From assembly GCF_001425605.1 (NCBI RefSeq), contig NZ_LMRG01000008.1, positions 62,001 through 126,000 on the forward strand: 64,000 nucleotides of DNA, read 5' to 3'. Under the pieces are notes generated by a model. The model was not told the origin of the DNA. It saw only the letters and a list, made by a program, of their open reading frames with translations, and ran no database searches. The DNA is from Rhizobium sp. Leaf453. GTDB taxonomy: Bacteria > Pseudomonadota > Alphaproteobacteria > Rhizobiales > Rhizobiaceae. Shown piece after piece: positions 8,470 to 18,298 of the stretch (positions are counted from its first letter, which is position 1; every line of letters starts with the position of its first letter). The translations under genes and the position numbers were made by a program.

Positions 8470-8845
8470 AGACGCCGGATCGTACCGCCTCGAGATAGGC
8501 GAGTACCTTGTCCGATTTGCCCTCGCTCACCAGATCATAAGCCGTCTTTCCGGCCCAGCCGGGAATGGGCTGGTGCTTGAACCAGATCGTCGCGCGGTTC
8601 TGGTCGCCGGCCATTTCGCTGGCCATGGCAAGGATACGGACGACCTGGCTCAGTGCGCTGTCGACCTTGCGCGCGCCTGATTTCGCCGTCAGCGTGTTGC
8701 GCGCGACGCCGATCAGGCGGGCAAGTTCAGACAGGGTGACGCCGAGCTGTTCCGAAACGCGCGACGCTGACAGGAACGGCGACTGTCCATCACCGAATCT
8801 GCTTGCGGTCATATCGAAGCTCAAGGCTGTCATGGCATGATCCAA
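8462..8845 (-). CDS. Xre/MbcA/ParS-type antitoxin
   Basis: A 127-residue partner of the RES toxin. The N-terminal half holds a helix-turn-helix (VSEQLGVTLSELARLIGV, about residues 30-48) and the C-terminal half the MbcA/ParS/Xre toxin-binding domain (IWFKHQPIPGWAGKTAYDLVSEG, split here as IWFKHQPIPGW and KTAYDLVSEG, about 87-110). Such antitoxins mask the toxin and repress their own promoter. The ATG at 8845 or the one at residue 4 could be used. An inverted repeat immediately upstream is the likely operator. Confidence 0.88.
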   Translation of the reverse strand: MDHAMTALSFDMTASRFGDGQSPFLSASRVSEQLGVTLSELARLIGVARNTLTAKSGARKVDSALSQVVRILAMASEMAGDQNRATIWFKHQPIPGWAGKTAYDLVSEGKSDKVLAYLEAVRSGVYA

Positions 8846-8850
8846 TCGAC

Positions 8851-8873
8851 TTTTGATAGTTACATTGTCAAAA
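8851..8873. promoter_or_regulatory. Inverted repeat TTTTGATA-N7-TGTCAAAA, candidate antitoxin operator
   Basis: Arms agree at 7 of 8 positions, and the element sits 5 bases upstream of the antitoxin start codon. On the minus strand it also contains a TTGACA hexamer, so binding would block the promoter. Confidence 0.5.
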
Positions 8874-8910
8874 TAAGATCAAATCATGCGCATTTCAAGC
8901 AGGGATGCCG

Positions 8911-9702
8911 TCAGGCGGGATTTTGCCACCATGGCTTTCGCTTTTCGAGGAAGGCCGAGATGCCCTCCCGCGCCTCCTCCGTTTCCCACGTGTCGGCCAG
9001 TCGCTCGATCGTCGCCTCGATGACGTCGCCGGTAATGGGCATGCCAAGTGACCGGGCAAGGGCTTTCGATGCGGCGGCGGCGCCGGGGGCGACCTGTAGA
9101 TAGGGCTGTATTTCCGACTCGACCGCCGCATCCAGGCTGTCCGCCGGCACGACCTGTGCCAGGAGCCCCGCCGCCTGCGCTTCCCGCGCGTTGATAATCT
9201 TGGCTGACATGAACAACGGCCGTGCCTGTGCCTCACCGATCCGCGCCACGACATAGGGGCTGATGGTCGCCGGGATGAGGCCGAGCCGCGTCTCCGTCAG
9301 CCCGAATTTTGCGGTATCGGCGGCAATGGCCACGTCGGCAATAGTGAGAAGACCGATGCCGCCGCCGAACGCGTTGCCATGGACAGAGGCGATGACCGGC
9401 TTGGAAATGCTGTTCAGGGCCTGGAACATCTGCGCCAGGCGTCGTGCGCCCGCAATCCGCGTCGCCCGGTCGGAATCGACCTGCGCCTTCATCCAGCCGA
9501 GATCGCCGCCAGCGCAAAAGCTTGCCCCCTCCCCGGCTAGGACCACCACGCGGATGGCAGGGTCAGCACCGAGTTGTCTGGCCACGGTCGTCAGTTCCTC
9601 GATCATCGCCGCCGAAAGCGCATTGTGCTTGTCCGGGCGAGCCAGCGTCAGGCGTGCCACGCCGCGCGTGTCGGTTGCCAACCGGATCGTTTCGAAGGTC
9701 AC
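8911..9702 (-). CDS. liuC: Enoyl-CoA hydratase family, probable 3-methylglutaconyl-CoA hydratase
   Basis: A 263-residue crotonase-fold enzyme. The oxyanion-hole segments are visible: RPDKHNALS near residue 22, GEGASFCAGGDLGWM near 57-71 and VHGNAFGGGIGLL near 106-118. In the leucine pathway it hydrates 3-methylglutaconyl-CoA to HMG-CoA. That specific role is inferred from its place as last gene of the liu operon, directly after HMG-CoA lyase with a 4-base ATGA overlap. On sequence alone it could be any crotonase. Confidence 0.85.
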   Translation of the reverse strand: MTFETIRLATDTRGVARLTLARPDKHNALSAAMIEELTTVARQLGADPAIRVVVLAGEGASFCAGGDLGWMKAQVDSDRATRIAGARRLAQMFQALNSISKPVIASVHGNAFGGGIGLLTIADVAIAADTAKFGLTETRLGLIPATISPYVVARIGEAQARPLFMSAKIINAREAQAAGLLAQVVPADSLDAAVESEIQPYLQVAPGAAAASKALARSLGMPITGDVIEATIERLADTWETEEAREGISAFLEKRKPWWQNPA

Positions 9703-10574
9703 GGCGTGCTCCTCAAGCTGCGGGCAAAGGCCGATGCCTCCTCGAGGGCCTGCTGCGACAGCCCGGTCTCGAACCCTAACGCGGTCAGGTATCGGTCAAC
9801 CGCGAGCGTATCGACATTGCCCTTCGCGCCGGGTGCATAGGGGCAACCGCCGAGCCCGCCAACGGAGGCATCGAACACCCTTATGCCGCGTTTCAGGGCA
9901 ACGCCGATATTCTCCAGCGCCCGACCGGCCGTATCGTGGAAATGGCCGGCAAGCCGATCGGCAGGAATGGTGTCGAGCACGCGTGCCAGCATCGCATCGA
10001 TCGCCTCCGGCCTGCCCCGGCCGATCGTGTCGCCGAGGCTGATCTCGAAGCAGCCGAGCGCCAGAAGGCGGTCGGCAACGCTGGCCGTGCTCGCCGGTTC
10101 GATCGCGCCTTCATAGGGGCATTCGACGACGCAACTGACATAGCCGCGCATGGGAATACCCTGCGCCGCGGCAGCCTCCGCAACCGGGCGAAACCGCTCG
10201 ACGCTCTCGTCGATCGAGCAGTTGATATTGTGCCACGAAAAGCTTTCCGACGCCGAGGCGAAGATCGCCACCTCGTCCGCGCCCGCCGTCAGTGCCGCCT
10301 CGAACCCCTTGAGATTGGGTGTCAGCACGGCGTAGTGAACCCCGTCCCTGCGGCTGATACCGGCCATGACCTCGGCGGCATCGGCGAGTTGCGGCACCCA
10401 TTTCGGACTGACGAAACTGGTCACCTCGATGCGATCGAAACCGCAGCCGGACAGCATGTCGACCAGCCTGATCTTGTCTTTCGTATCGATCAGCGCCGCC
10501 TCGTTCTGCAACCCGTCGCGCGGCGCCATCTCGACAATCGAAACTCGGTTCGAACCCTTGCCCACCGCCATCAT
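9699..10574 (-). CDS. liuE: Hydroxymethylglutaryl-CoA lyase
   Basis: A 291-residue TIM-barrel enzyme that splits HMG-CoA into acetyl-CoA and acetoacetate, the last step of leucine breakdown. The N-terminal PRDGLQNE motif (about residues 18-25), the metal-binding HFHDT, and the signature GGLGGCPYAPGAKGN with the catalytic Cys near residue 257 are all present. Length fits the bacterial family (about 290-300). It overlaps liuD and liuC by 4 bases each, so translation is coupled. Confidence 0.95.
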   Translation of the reverse strand: MMAVGKGSNRVSIVEMAPRDGLQNEAALIDTKDKIRLVDMLSGCGFDRIEVTSFVSPKWVPQLADAAEVMAGISRRDGVHYAVLTPNLKGFEAALTAGADEVAIFASASESFSWHNINCSIDESVERFRPVAEAAAAQGIPMRGYVSCVVECPYEGAIEPASTASVADRLLALGCFEISLGDTIGRGRPEAIDAMLARVLDTIPADRLAGHFHDTAGRALENIGVALKRGIRVFDASVGGLGGCPYAPGAKGNVDTLAVDRYLTALGFETGLSQQALEEASAFARSLRSTP

Positions 10575-12556
10575 GCGCTCTCGGTCTTCAACGCAAGCAG
10601 CACCGTACCTTCGCTGGTCTGGTCGCCTTCGGCCACATAAAGGCTTTCGACGATGCCGTCTCGCGTCGCCGACAGGGTCAGTTCCATCTTCATCGCCTCC
10701 ATGACGATCAGCGCGTCGCCCTTGGCAACCGTATCGCCCTCGCGAACCCGCACCAGCTTGATCAATCCCGGCATCGGCGCCACGAGACGATCACTGCCGG
10801 CTTCCGCTGCTGCGATCGCGTCGAGCGGATCCGGCAGATGGAAATCATGGGTCTTCCCATCGACGATCAATGTCAGTCCGTGCAGCCGTTCCAGCACCTC
10901 GACCCGTGCCTGCCGACCTTCAACCTCGGCATGGCAGCCACCCTCGAACCGGCTGCCAATCCGAACGGGAATGACGCGGCCGCCGACATGGACAGCAAAT
11001 AGGTCGTGGCCGCGCGCTGCGACGCGGATGACATGATGATCGCCCGCCCGGTCCAGCACCGTTGTTCGTGTCGCCTGTCCCCAGAGCTGCCAATGGCCGA
11101 GCGACGTCCACGGATCGCCAGCCTCCGGTGTGCTCAGGGCATTGAGGGAAAAGACGGCGGCAAGCGCTATCACCGTATCGGTCGGCGTTTCGGCCATCGT
11201 GAGGTTTTCCACCTCCCGGTCGATCAGCCCGGTGTCGGGATAGCCGAAGGCAAAATCCTGCTGGCGGCTGAGGCGGGAGAGGAAATCCAGATTGTTTGCG
11301 ACACCACCAATATGGCTGCCGTCAAGCGCCGCCGTCAGTTGGGCGAGCGCAGCCGTCCGGGTCGGGCCGTGCACGATCAGCTTGGCGATCATCGGGTCGT
11401 AATAAGTGCTGACCCGGCCTCCCTGGCGCACGCCGGAATCCACTCGCACACCGTTACTTGGGAATGCCAGATGCGAGAGCGTGCCCGTCGACGGAAGGAA
11501 GCTGCGCGCAGGATCCTCGGCATAGACCCGCGCCTCGAAGGCCCAGCCCTCGATCGAAAGATCGGACTGTTTCATAGGCAAAGGCTCGCCGCTCGCCACA
11601 CGCAATTGCCATTCCACGAGATCGACGCCGGTGATCGCCTCCGTTACCGGATGCTCGACCTGCAGACGCGTGTTCATTTCCATGAAGAAAAACTTGTCCG
11701 GCCAGAGACCGCTCGATACATCGGCGATGAACTCGACCGTGCCCGCGCCGCAATAGTCGATGGCGCGTGCTGCGCGCACCGCCGCATCGCCCATCGCCCG
11801 GCGCATTTCCGCCGTCATGCCCGGCGCCGGTGCCTCCTCGATCACCTTCTGGTGCCGCCGCTGCAGCGAGCAGTCCCGCTCGAAGAGATGCACGACATTG
11901 CCATGGCGATCGCCGAACACCTGAATTTCGATGTGGCGCGGCTGCAGCAGGTATTTTTCGATCAGCACCGTACCGTCACCAAAGGCAGCCATACCCTCCC
12001 GCTGCGCCGCTGCCAGCGAAGCGGCGAAATCCGAGGGTTGATCGACCCGCCGCATGCCCTTGCCGCCGCCGCCCGCCCGCGCCTTGATCAGCACGGGATA
12101 GCCGATCTCGTCGGCTTGGGTTGCGAGAAATTCGGTATCCTGATTGTCCCCGTGATAACCGGGAACGACGGGCACGCCCGACTGTTCCATCAGCGCCTTC
12201 GCCGCATCCTTCAGGCCCATGGCGCGAATGGCAGATGGTGACGGACCGATAAAGACAAGACCTGCCGCCTCGACGGCCTCAGCGAACTCGGCATTTTCCG
12301 ACAGGAAGCCGTAGCCGGGATGAATGGCCTGCGCGCCCGATCGCTCCGCCGCCGCGAGAATCCGGTCGATCGACAGGTAGCTTTCACTCGCCGCCGCATG
12401 GCCGATCCGGAATGCTTCGTCTGCCAGTTCGACATGCAGCGCCGCCGCATCCGCATCGGAATAGACGGCGACCGTGCGCACGCCCAGCCGTCGCGCCGTG
12501 CGGATGATCCGGCAGGCGATCTCGCCGCGATTGGCAATGAGAATTTTCGAAAACAT
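10571..12556 (-). CDS. liuD: 3-methylcrotonyl-CoA carboxylase, biotin-containing alpha subunit
   Basis: A 661-residue protein with biotin carboxylase (residues 1-450; FSKILIANRGEIACRI start, ATP-grasp loop RAGGGGKGMR, EMNTRLQVEHPVTE) and a C-terminal biotin carrier domain with VMEAMKMEL, where the Lys carries biotin. Together with LiuB it carboxylates 3-methylcrotonyl-CoA. Propionyl- and acetyl-CoA carboxylase alpha subunits share this layout, but the liu operon context decides. The next gene, liuE, overlaps it by 4 bases. Confidence 0.95.
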   Translation of the reverse strand: MFSKILIANRGEIACRIIRTARRLGVRTVAVYSDADAAALHVELADEAFRIGHAAASESYLSIDRILAAAERSGAQAIHPGYGFLSENAEFAEAVEAAGLVFIGPSPSAIRAMGLKDAAKALMEQSGVPVVPGYHGDNQDTEFLATQADEIGYPVLIKARAGGGGKGMRRVDQPSDFAASLAAAQREGMAAFGDGTVLIEKYLLQPRHIEIQVFGDRHGNVVHLFERDCSLQRRHQKVIEEAPAPGMTAEMRRAMGDAAVRAARAIDYCGAGTVEFIADVSSGLWPDKFFFMEMNTRLQVEHPVTEAITGVDLVEWQLRVASGEPLPMKQSDLSIEGWAFEARVYAEDPARSFLPSTGTLSHLAFPSNGVRVDSGVRQGGRVSTYYDPMIAKLIVHGPTRTAALAQLTAALDGSHIGGVANNLDFLSRLSRQQDFAFGYPDTGLIDREVENLTMAETPTDTVIALAAVFSLNALSTPEAGDPWTSLGHWQLWGQATRTTVLDRAGDHHVIRVAARGHDLFAVHVGGRVIPVRIGSRFEGGCHAEVEGRQARVEVLERLHGLTLIVDGKTHDFHLPDPLDAIAAAEAGSDRLVAPMPGLIKLVRVREGDTVAKGDALIVMEAMKMELTLSATRDGIVESLYVAEGDQTSEGTVLLALKTESA

Positions 12557-12568
12557 CAGCTATCCCGG

Positions 12569-12952
12569 TTATTGCGCGGCAATCACTTCCACTTCGAGCA
12601 GCCAGGCCTCGTCGAAGATGCCGGCGATCACCACCGTCATCGCCGGCGCCAGACTACCAAGATATTCGCTGCGAATTTCGCGGTTTGCCATGGTGTGGTG
12701 CCGATCGGCGAGATAGGTCGTGACCTTGACGATATCGGCCTTCGACATTCCCGCCGCCTTCAACTGCGCATCGACATTGTGCCAGACCTGTCGCGCCTGT
12801 GCCTCGAAACCCGAGGCCAGCGTATCATCCGTATCCGTCGGGATCTGGCCGCTGACGAACAGAACCCGGCTGAATTCCTCCAGTCGCACGGCTTGCGAAT
12901 AGCCGCCGCGTGGTTGAGGGGCATTCTTGGCATTGAACATATCGCGTTTCAT
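12569..12952 (-). CDS. RidA/YjgF/UK114-family protein inside the liu operon
   Basis: A 127-residue small protein with the RidA core: RVLFVSGQIPTD near residue 28, a middle helix QARQVWHNVDAQLKAAGM, then DIVKVTTYLAD and a C-terminal EVEVIAAQ. The canonical RidA catalytic Arg context (…ERPARSTV…) is replaced by PAMTVVIAGIFDEAW, so it is probably not a deaminase of the RidA type and belongs to another subfamily. The ATG at 12950-12952 is chosen because GAGGAGAAAGAGC precedes it; a GTG at 12967 would overlap liuB. Its position between liuB and liuD suggests a role in detoxifying or repairing a pathway intermediate. Confidence 0.85.
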   Translation of the reverse strand: MKRDMFNAKNAPQPRGGYSQAVRLEEFSRVLFVSGQIPTDTDDTLASGFEAQARQVWHNVDAQLKAAGMSKADIVKVTTYLADRHHTMANREIRSEYLGSLAPAMTVVIAGIFDEAWLLEVEVIAAQ

Positions 12953-12963
12953 GCTCTTTCTCC

Positions 12964-14571
12964 TCACATCCTGAACAGGCCAAAACGGGTATCGCCGATC
13001 GGCGCATTGAGCGCTACTGACAGAGAGAGAGCCAGCACGTCACGGCTTTTGCGCGGGTCGATGATGCCGTCGTCCCAGAGCCGTGCCGAAGCATAGAGCG
13101 GGTGGCTCTGGGTCTCGAACAGGTCGAGCACCGGCTTCTTGAACTTGGCCTCATCGTCCTCGCTCCAGGGCGTGCCGGCGCGCTTCAGCGCCTCGCCGCG
13201 CACCGTGGCCAAAACACCGGCCGCCTGCTCGCCGCCCATCACGGAAATCCGGCTGTTCGGCCAGGTCCAGAGGAAGCGCGGTGAAAAGGCCCGCCCGCCC
13301 ATGCCGTAATTGCCCGCGCCGAAGGAGCCGCCGACCAGCATGGTGATCTTCGGCACGCTCGTCGTCGCCACTGCCGTCACCAGCTTGGCGCCGTGCTTGG
13401 CAATGCCCTCCGTCTCGTATTTCCGCCCCACCATGAAGCCGGTGATGTTCTGCAGGAAAACCAGCGGAATCTTGCGCTGCGAGCACAGTTCGACGAAATG
13501 CGCACCCTTCAGCGCCGATTCCGAAAACAGCACGCCAGTGTTGGCGATGATGCCGACGGGGATGCCATGCACATGGGCGAAACCGCAGACCAGCGTGGTG
13601 CCATAGCGGGCCTTGAATTCATCCAGCCGCGAGCCATCGACGATGCGGGCGATCACCTCGCGGATATCGTAAGGCGTGCGCAGGTCAGCGGGCACGATAC
13701 CGGGAATGTCGTCGGGATCGTAAGCCGGTTCTTCCGACGGCTGCCGCTCGACCGTCGTAATCCTCGGACGGTTGAGATTGGCGACCGCGCGACGAGCGAG
13801 CGCCAGGGCATGCGCATCGTCACGGGCCAGATGATCGGCTACGCCGGACAGCCGTGTATGCACATCGCCGCCGCCGAGATCCTCCGACGACACGACCTCT
13901 CCGGTCGCAGCGCGAACCAGCGGCGGCCCGGCAAGGAAGATGGTCCCCTGCCCCTCGACGATGATGGCCTCATCCGACATCGCCGGCACATAGGCCCCGC
14001 CCGCTGTGCAGGAGCCCATCACGACAGCGATCTGCGGAATGCCCGCAGCCGACATGTTGGCCTGATTGTAGAAGATTCGGCCGAAATGCTCGCGATCCGG
14101 AAAGACCTCGTCCTGGTTCGGCAGGTTGGCGCCGCCGGAATCGACGAGATAGAGGCAGGGCAGATTGTTTTCCGCCGCGATCTCCTGCGCCCGCAGATGT
14201 TTCTTCACCGTCATTGGATAATAGGTGCCGCCTTTGACAGTCGCATCATTGCAGACGATCATGCAGTCGCGGCCCGAAACGCGGCCGATCCCAGTGATCA
14301 GCCCGGCCGCCGGCGCTTCACTATTGTAAAGACCATGTGCCGCCGTCAGTCCGACCTCCAGGAACGGCGTCGCCGGATCGATCAGTTGCGCCACCCGATC
14401 GCGCGGCAGCATCTTGCCGCGGCTGACATGCCTTTCCCTCGCAACCTCACCGCCGCCCCCGGCCGCCAGCAGCGCCGCGTCCTCGACCGCGCGCATCTGC
14501 TCCGCCATCGCCGCGCTATTGGCGCGGAACGCTTCAGAAGATGTCGAGATTTGCGATTTCAGAACGGTCAT
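12964..14571 (-). CDS. liuB: 3-methylcrotonyl-CoA carboxylase, carboxyltransferase beta subunit
   Basis: A 535-residue acyl-CoA carboxyltransferase, the usual size for MccB. Visible landmarks are the N-terminal [15 protein letters not shown], the conserved [16 protein letters not shown] with the oxyanion glycines near residue 137, [16 protein letters not shown] near 182, and the C-terminal [16 protein letters not shown] near 415-430. It transfers CO2 from biotin on LiuD to 3-methylcrotonyl-CoA. The gene follows liuA by 46 bases and precedes the RidA-like gene. Confidence 0.95.
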   Translation of the reverse strand: MTVLKSQISTSSEAFRANSAAMAEQMRAVEDAALLAAGGGGEVARERHVSRGKMLPRDRVAQLIDPATPFLEVGLTAAHGLYNSEAPAAGLITGIGRVSGRDCMIVCNDATVKGGTYYPMTVKKHLRAQEIAAENNLPCLYLVDSGGANLPNQDEVFPDREHFGRIFYNQANMSAAGIPQIAVVMGSCTAGGAYVPAMSDEAIIVEGQGTIFLAGPPLVRAATGEVVSSEDLGGGDVHTRLSGVADHLARDDAHALALARRAVANLNRPRITTVERQPSEEPAYDPDDIPGIVPADLRTPYDIREVIARIVDGSRLDEFKARYGTTLVCGFAHVHGIPVGIIANTGVLFSESALKGAHFVELCSQRKIPLVFLQNITGFMVGRKYETEGIAKHGAKLVTAVATTSVPKITMLVGGSFGAGNYGMGGRAFSPRFLWTWPNSRISVMGGEQAAGVLATVRGEALKRAGTPWSEDDEAKFKKPVLDLFETQSHPLYASARLWDDGIIDPRKSRDVLALSLSVALNAPIGDTRFGLFRM

Positions 14572-14617
14572 TCATCCTCCCCGATTGACCAAATATTTCG
14601 CCGTCCAGCATCCGTGC

Positions 14618-15781
14618 CTACCTCGTTTCGGCAAAAATCTCCCGGCCGATCAGCATACGCCGTATTTCCGACGTCCCCGCGCCGATTTCGTAAAGCTTAG
14701 CGTCCCTCAGCAGACGGCCGGCCGGGTAGTCGTTGGTATAGCCGTTGCCGCCGAGAACCTGGATCGTCTCGAGCGCCAGCGCGGTTGCCTTCTCGGCGGC
14801 ATAGAGAATGCAACCAGCCGCATCCTTGCGGGTCGTCTCTCCCCGGTCGCATGCGGCGGCCACGGCGTAGACATAGGCGCGGGCGGCATTCAGCGTTACA
14901 TACATGTCCGCGACCTTGCCCTGCATCAGCTGGAATTCGCCGATCGACTGACCGAACTGCTTTCGCTCATGCAGATAGGGGACAGCGACGTCGAGGCAAG
15001 CGTCCATGATACCCAGCGGCCCGGCTGAGAGCACGACGCGCTCATAATCGAGGCCGGACATCAGGATGCGCACGCCGCCGCCGACCGCGCCAAGCACGTT
15101 TGCCTCTGGCACCTCGCAATCGGCAAAGATCAGCTCGCAGGTGTTCGAGCCGCGCATGCCGAGCTTGTCGAGCTTCTGGCCGGTGGAAAATCCGGCAAAG
15201 CCCTTTTCGATCAGAAAGGCGGTGATGCCACGCGGCCCGCCCTGCGGATCGGTCTTGGCATAGACGACCAGCACATCCGCATCCGGCCCGTTGGTGATCC
15301 ACATCTTGTTGCCGTTGAGCACATAGCGGTCGCCGCGCTTGTCGGCCCGGAGCTTCATCGACACGACATCGGATCCGGCTGTCGGCTCCGACATGGCCAG
15401 CGCCCCGACATGCTCGCCGGAAATCAGTTTCGGGAGGTATCGCGCCTTCTGCGCCTCGGAGCCATTGCGGCTGATCTGGTTGACGCAGAGATTGGAATGG
15501 GCACCGTAGCTGAGCGCAACGGAGGCAGAGGCGCGACTGATCTCCTCCATGGCCACGCAATGGGCGAGATAACCGAGACCGGCACCGCCAAAATCTTCCG
15601 CTGCCGTGATGCCGAGTAGGCCGAGGTCGCCCATTTCCCGCCAGAGCGGCATGGGAAAACTGTTGGTCCGGTCGATATCGGCCGCCTGCGGCGCAATCCG
15701 TTCACTGGCAAAACGGCGCACGCTTTCACGCAGGGCCTCGATGTCATCGCCAACGGCAAAGCGCAATCCTCCCGAATACAT
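14618..15781 (-). CDS. liuA: Isovaleryl-CoA dehydrogenase
   Basis: A 387-residue acyl-CoA dehydrogenase, first gene of the leucine operon. The catalytic Glu of the isovaleryl subfamily lies in [15 protein letters not shown], matching the GLDLER context of known enzymes; [15 protein letters not shown] and the C-terminal [15 protein letters not shown] are family signatures. The ATG at 15779-15781 (MYSGGLRF) is preceded by GGGAGGAGG; a longer frame upstream lacks a ribosome site and conserved sequence. It passes electrons to ETF while making 3-methylcrotonyl-CoA. The promoter must lie in 15782-16031, between it and the divergent flavoprotein gene. Confidence 0.95.
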   Translation of the reverse strand: MYSGGLRFAVGDDIEALRESVRRFASERIAPQAADIDRTNSFPMPLWREMGDLGLLGITAAEDFGGAGLGYLAHCVAMEEISRASASVALSYGAHSNLCVNQISRNGSEAQKARYLPKLISGEHVGALAMSEPTAGSDVVSMKLRADKRGDRYVLNGNKMWITNGPDADVLVVYAKTDPQGGPRGITAFLIEKGFAGFSTGQKLDKLGMRGSNTCELIFADCEVPEANVLGAVGGGVRILMSGLDYERVVLSAGPLGIMDACLDVAVPYLHERKQFGQSIGEFQLMQGKVADMYVTLNAARAYVYAVAAACDRGETTRKDAAGCILYAAEKATALALETIQVLGGNGYTNDYPAGRLLRDAKLYEIGAGTSEIRRMLIGREIFAETR

Positions 15782-16031
15782 GCGGCCTCCTCCCTTATTC
15801 CATTGCCGCCGGACGAACTCCTCTTCATCCGGCAACCTCCGATTTGCGAGACTATCATACCCCCACAACAATTTCCGAACCACGACAGAGGCTTGGGCGC
15901 ACGATTTGTAAAATGCGGAAGGCCGAGCCGGTTGTTTGCGGTCGCGAAGGCTTTCGCCGCCCGTCATTTCGCTTGCGCGAAATTCCACAAGGCTCCAAGA
16001 CAAAATCTCGGAATTCGACGATGGACGAAGC

Positions 16032-17255
16032 ATGACGGGAAAACAGATCGCAATCATCGGCGGTGGGCCGGCAGGCCTGATGGCGGCGGAGGTCCTGTCG
16101 TCATACGGTCATGCGGTCACCGTCTATGACGGCATGCCGACCTTCGGCCGCAAATTCCTGCTCGCCGGCAAATCCGGCCTCAACATCACCCATTCCGAGG
16201 ATTATGCGCGGTTTGCCACGCGGTTCGGGTCGGCAACGGAACGGCTGCGTCCGGCGCTTGACGCTTTTACGCCTGATGACGTGCGGGCTTGGGCGGCGGA
16301 ACTCCGCACTGAAACTTTCGTCGGGACATCTGGTCGCGTCTTTCCAACAGCTATGAAAGCCTCGCCTCTGTTGCGCGCGTGGTTACGCCGGCTCGAGGCT
16401 CAGGGCGTCCGGCTCCTGACGCGGTACCGGTGGATGGGATTCGCGGAGGGCGGCCTGAAATTCGAGACGTCGGATGGCGCCATGACCATGCATCCCGATG
16501 CCACCCTTCTTGCCCTCGGCGGCGCAAGCTGGCCGCGTCTCGGATCGGACGCCGCATGGGTCCCGTTGCTCGCGGATCGCGGCGTAGCAATCAATCCTCT
16601 CCAGCCCGCCAACTGCGGCTTCGATGTCGGTTGGAGCGACATTTTCAGAGCCCGATTTGCCGGAGCGCCGTTGAAGTCGGTCACGACGACCTCGCAAGCC
16701 GGTACCTTCCCCGGTGAATTCGTGATCTCGAAACATGGCATCGAGGGAAGCCTCGTCTATGCACATTCAGCCGCCTTGCGCGACGCCCTGACACGCGATG
16801 GAAAGGTTGCCTTGTCGGTCGATCTCGTCCCCGGACGAACACACGAACGCCTCGCCAAGGACCTCCAGCGTCAGGACCGGAAAGCTAGCCTCTCCACCCG
16901 CCTGCGCAAGGGCGCCGGTCTCGACGGCGTCAAGGCCGCATTGGTCCGCGAAGTCCACCCAGAGGCAAACAGCCTTGATCCGGATCGGCTAGCCGAACTC
17001 CTGAAGTCCCTGCCCATCCCCATCGTCCGCCCCCGCCCGATCGCCGAGGCGATTTCTTCAGCGGGAGGCATCCATCTCAACGGGATCGACGAACAGTTCA
17101 TGCTGAAAGCTTTGCCCGGCTTCTTCGCCGCCGGCGAAATGCTTGACTGGGAAGCCCCGACGGGCGGCTATCTGCTGACGGCCTGTTTTGCGACAGGACG
17201 CGAAGCTGCGCGTGGGATGGACCAATGGCTTCGCATTGCAGAATTGCCACGGTGA
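16032..17255 (+). CDS. FAD-dependent oxidoreductase of the HI0933/BaiN type
   Basis: A 407-residue flavoprotein. It opens with the dinucleotide motif [15 protein letters not shown], followed by [18 protein letters not shown] (about residues 43-60), a family hallmark, [14 protein letters not shown] near 160, and a C-terminal [18 protein letters not shown] that is the second FAD contact. The family is about 390-410 residues; some members act on NADH-dependent reduction of bile acids or tRNA-related substrates, but the role here is unknown. The start at 16032 is chosen because the Rossmann motif begins five residues later. A 4-codon frame ATG..TGA at 16021 overlaps the start. Confidence 0.85.
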   Translation: MTGKQIAIIGGGPAGLMAAEVLSSYGHAVTVYDGMPTFGRKFLLAGKSGLNITHSEDYARFATRFGSATERLRPALDAFTPDDVRAWAAELRTETFVGTSGRVFPTAMKASPLLRAWLRRLEAQGVRLLTRYRWMGFAEGGLKFETSDGAMTMHPDATLLALGGASWPRLGSDAAWVPLLADRGVAINPLQPANCGFDVGWSDIFRARFAGAPLKSVTTTSQAGTFPGEFVISKHGIEGSLVYAHSAALRDALTRDGKVALSVDLVPGRTHERLAKDLQRQDRKASLSTRLRKGAGLDGVKAALVREVHPEANSLDPDRLAELLKSLPIPIVRPRPIAEAISSAGGIHLNGIDEQFMLKALPGFFAAGEMLDWEAPTGGYLLTACFATGREAARGMDQWLRIAELPR

Positions 17256-17274
17256 AAATTCAGCGGAGGGACGA

Positions 17275-17832
17275 ATGGCAAAACGGGTAAAAATCGGCGA
17301 TGTGGTGGAGATCGTAACACAGGGTGGCTTAGCTTACGCCCAGTATTCGCATAAGAACGCGATGTACGGTGCTTTGATCCGCGTCTTCAAGGGAGTTCAT
17401 CCGGTCTGACCTTCAAACTTGGCGGAAATTGTTCTGGATGAGCCGCAATTCCTCATCTTTTTTCCGCTTGGATCGGCTGTCAACCAGCAGATTGTCGTGA
17501 TCGTCGATAATCTTCCTGTGCCACAACACGCACAGCCTTTTCCTATATTCCGCAACGGCGCCCGCGACCCCGCTACAAATACCGTGAATGTGTGGTGGCT
17601 CTGGGATGGAGAGAAGGAGTGGCGCGTGGGTACCCTAAAGTCCGCACAGCGCAGCCTTCCGCTTCTCCGGATCGTTAACGATACAGCACTCATTGAGATG
17701 ATCGAGACGGCTTACAATCCGGAAGACGATGGATTTGGCTCGAGCGAAAACAGCAAGCTCTGCCGATACCTTAATGATGCACGCCTTTCCGCCGCATCGG
17801 CATTTGGTCGATTAACGCGAAAATTTCACTAG
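17275..17832 (+). pseudogene. Unknown immunity-like protein gene interrupted by an in-frame TGA
   Basis: One continuous frame runs from the ATG at 17275 (RBS GGAGGGACGA just before) to TAG at 17830-17832, 185 codons, except for TGA at 17407-17409, codon 45. The first part reads MAKRVKIGDVVEIVTQGG...FKGVHPV and the second PSNLAEIVLDEPQFLIFFP...WWLWDGEKEWRVGTL. Both halves look like one family that I recall as about 150-190 residues, resembling Imm26-type immunity proteins. A single C-to-T change (CGA to TGA) explains the break. A 44-residue peptide would be made, or the second half could start at TTG 17419. No selenocysteine signal was seen. It overlaps the convergent DUF4174 gene by 62 bases. 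Confidence 0.65.
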
Positions 17833-18199
17833 CGGAAACAACCTCATCCGAACTGAACTTTACCGTCCCGTCCTTGCCGACGAGCTTCAGGGCGAAGAAG
17901 CCATTGGTCACGTCGAGATCGGAGCGGATGGCATAGCAGTTGAGGTCATATTCAGGTCCGAACAGCGCCTTGACCTCGTTGCGTCCGACTTCCAGTACGA
18001 TGATGTCCCGGTCGCGCAAGCCCTCAGCCTCGGATAGCAGCATGCTCGCCTGCCGGGTTGCCTCAACATGGGCGTCGTCCGGAAAGATGATCAGGACACG
18101 GTAGCGCCATTCGAAGTCGGCGAGGCTCATGCCGCCCTGTTGCGGATCGACATCGATACCGAACACATCGCCAGACAATGATTTCAACATCGCCTTCAT
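17771..18199 (-). CDS. DUF4174 domain protein
   Basis: A 142-residue protein. The block EWRYRVLIIFPDDAHVEA (about residues 29-46), RDRDIIVLEVGRNEV and the C-terminal FALKLVGKDGTVKFSSDEVVS are typical of DUF4174, small proteins common in rhizobia, often secreted. Here no signal peptide is evident from the start chosen, and MSLADFEWRY (residue 24) could be an alternative start. Function is unknown; the fold is thought to be thioredoxin-like. The 3' end overlaps the convergent interrupted gene. Confidence 0.7.
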   Translation of the reverse strand: MKAMLKSLSGDVFGIDVDPQQGGMSLADFEWRYRVLIIFPDDAHVEATRQASMLLSEAEGLRDRDIIVLEVGRNEVKALFGPEYDLNCYAIRSDLDVTNGFFALKLVGKDGTVKFSSDEVVSASEIFALIDQMPMRRKGVHH

Positions 18200-18298
18200 C
18201 CCTGTTCCATTGATCGCATGGGCAAGGAACCGGTCATGCGCCGATTTGGTTCCGGAATTTCTTGGCTATCAGGCACGGCAAGGGGAGCGGCGGACGGC

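Noticed and set aside
15782-16031. Search for a LiuR-type operator in the gap before liuA.
   Set aside because: No convincing palindrome was seen; the region is left as an unassigned divergent promoter.
17407-17409. TGA considered as a selenocysteine codon.
   Set aside because: No Sec insertion hairpin or selenoprotein family is apparent; a simple CGA-to-TGA change is sufficient.
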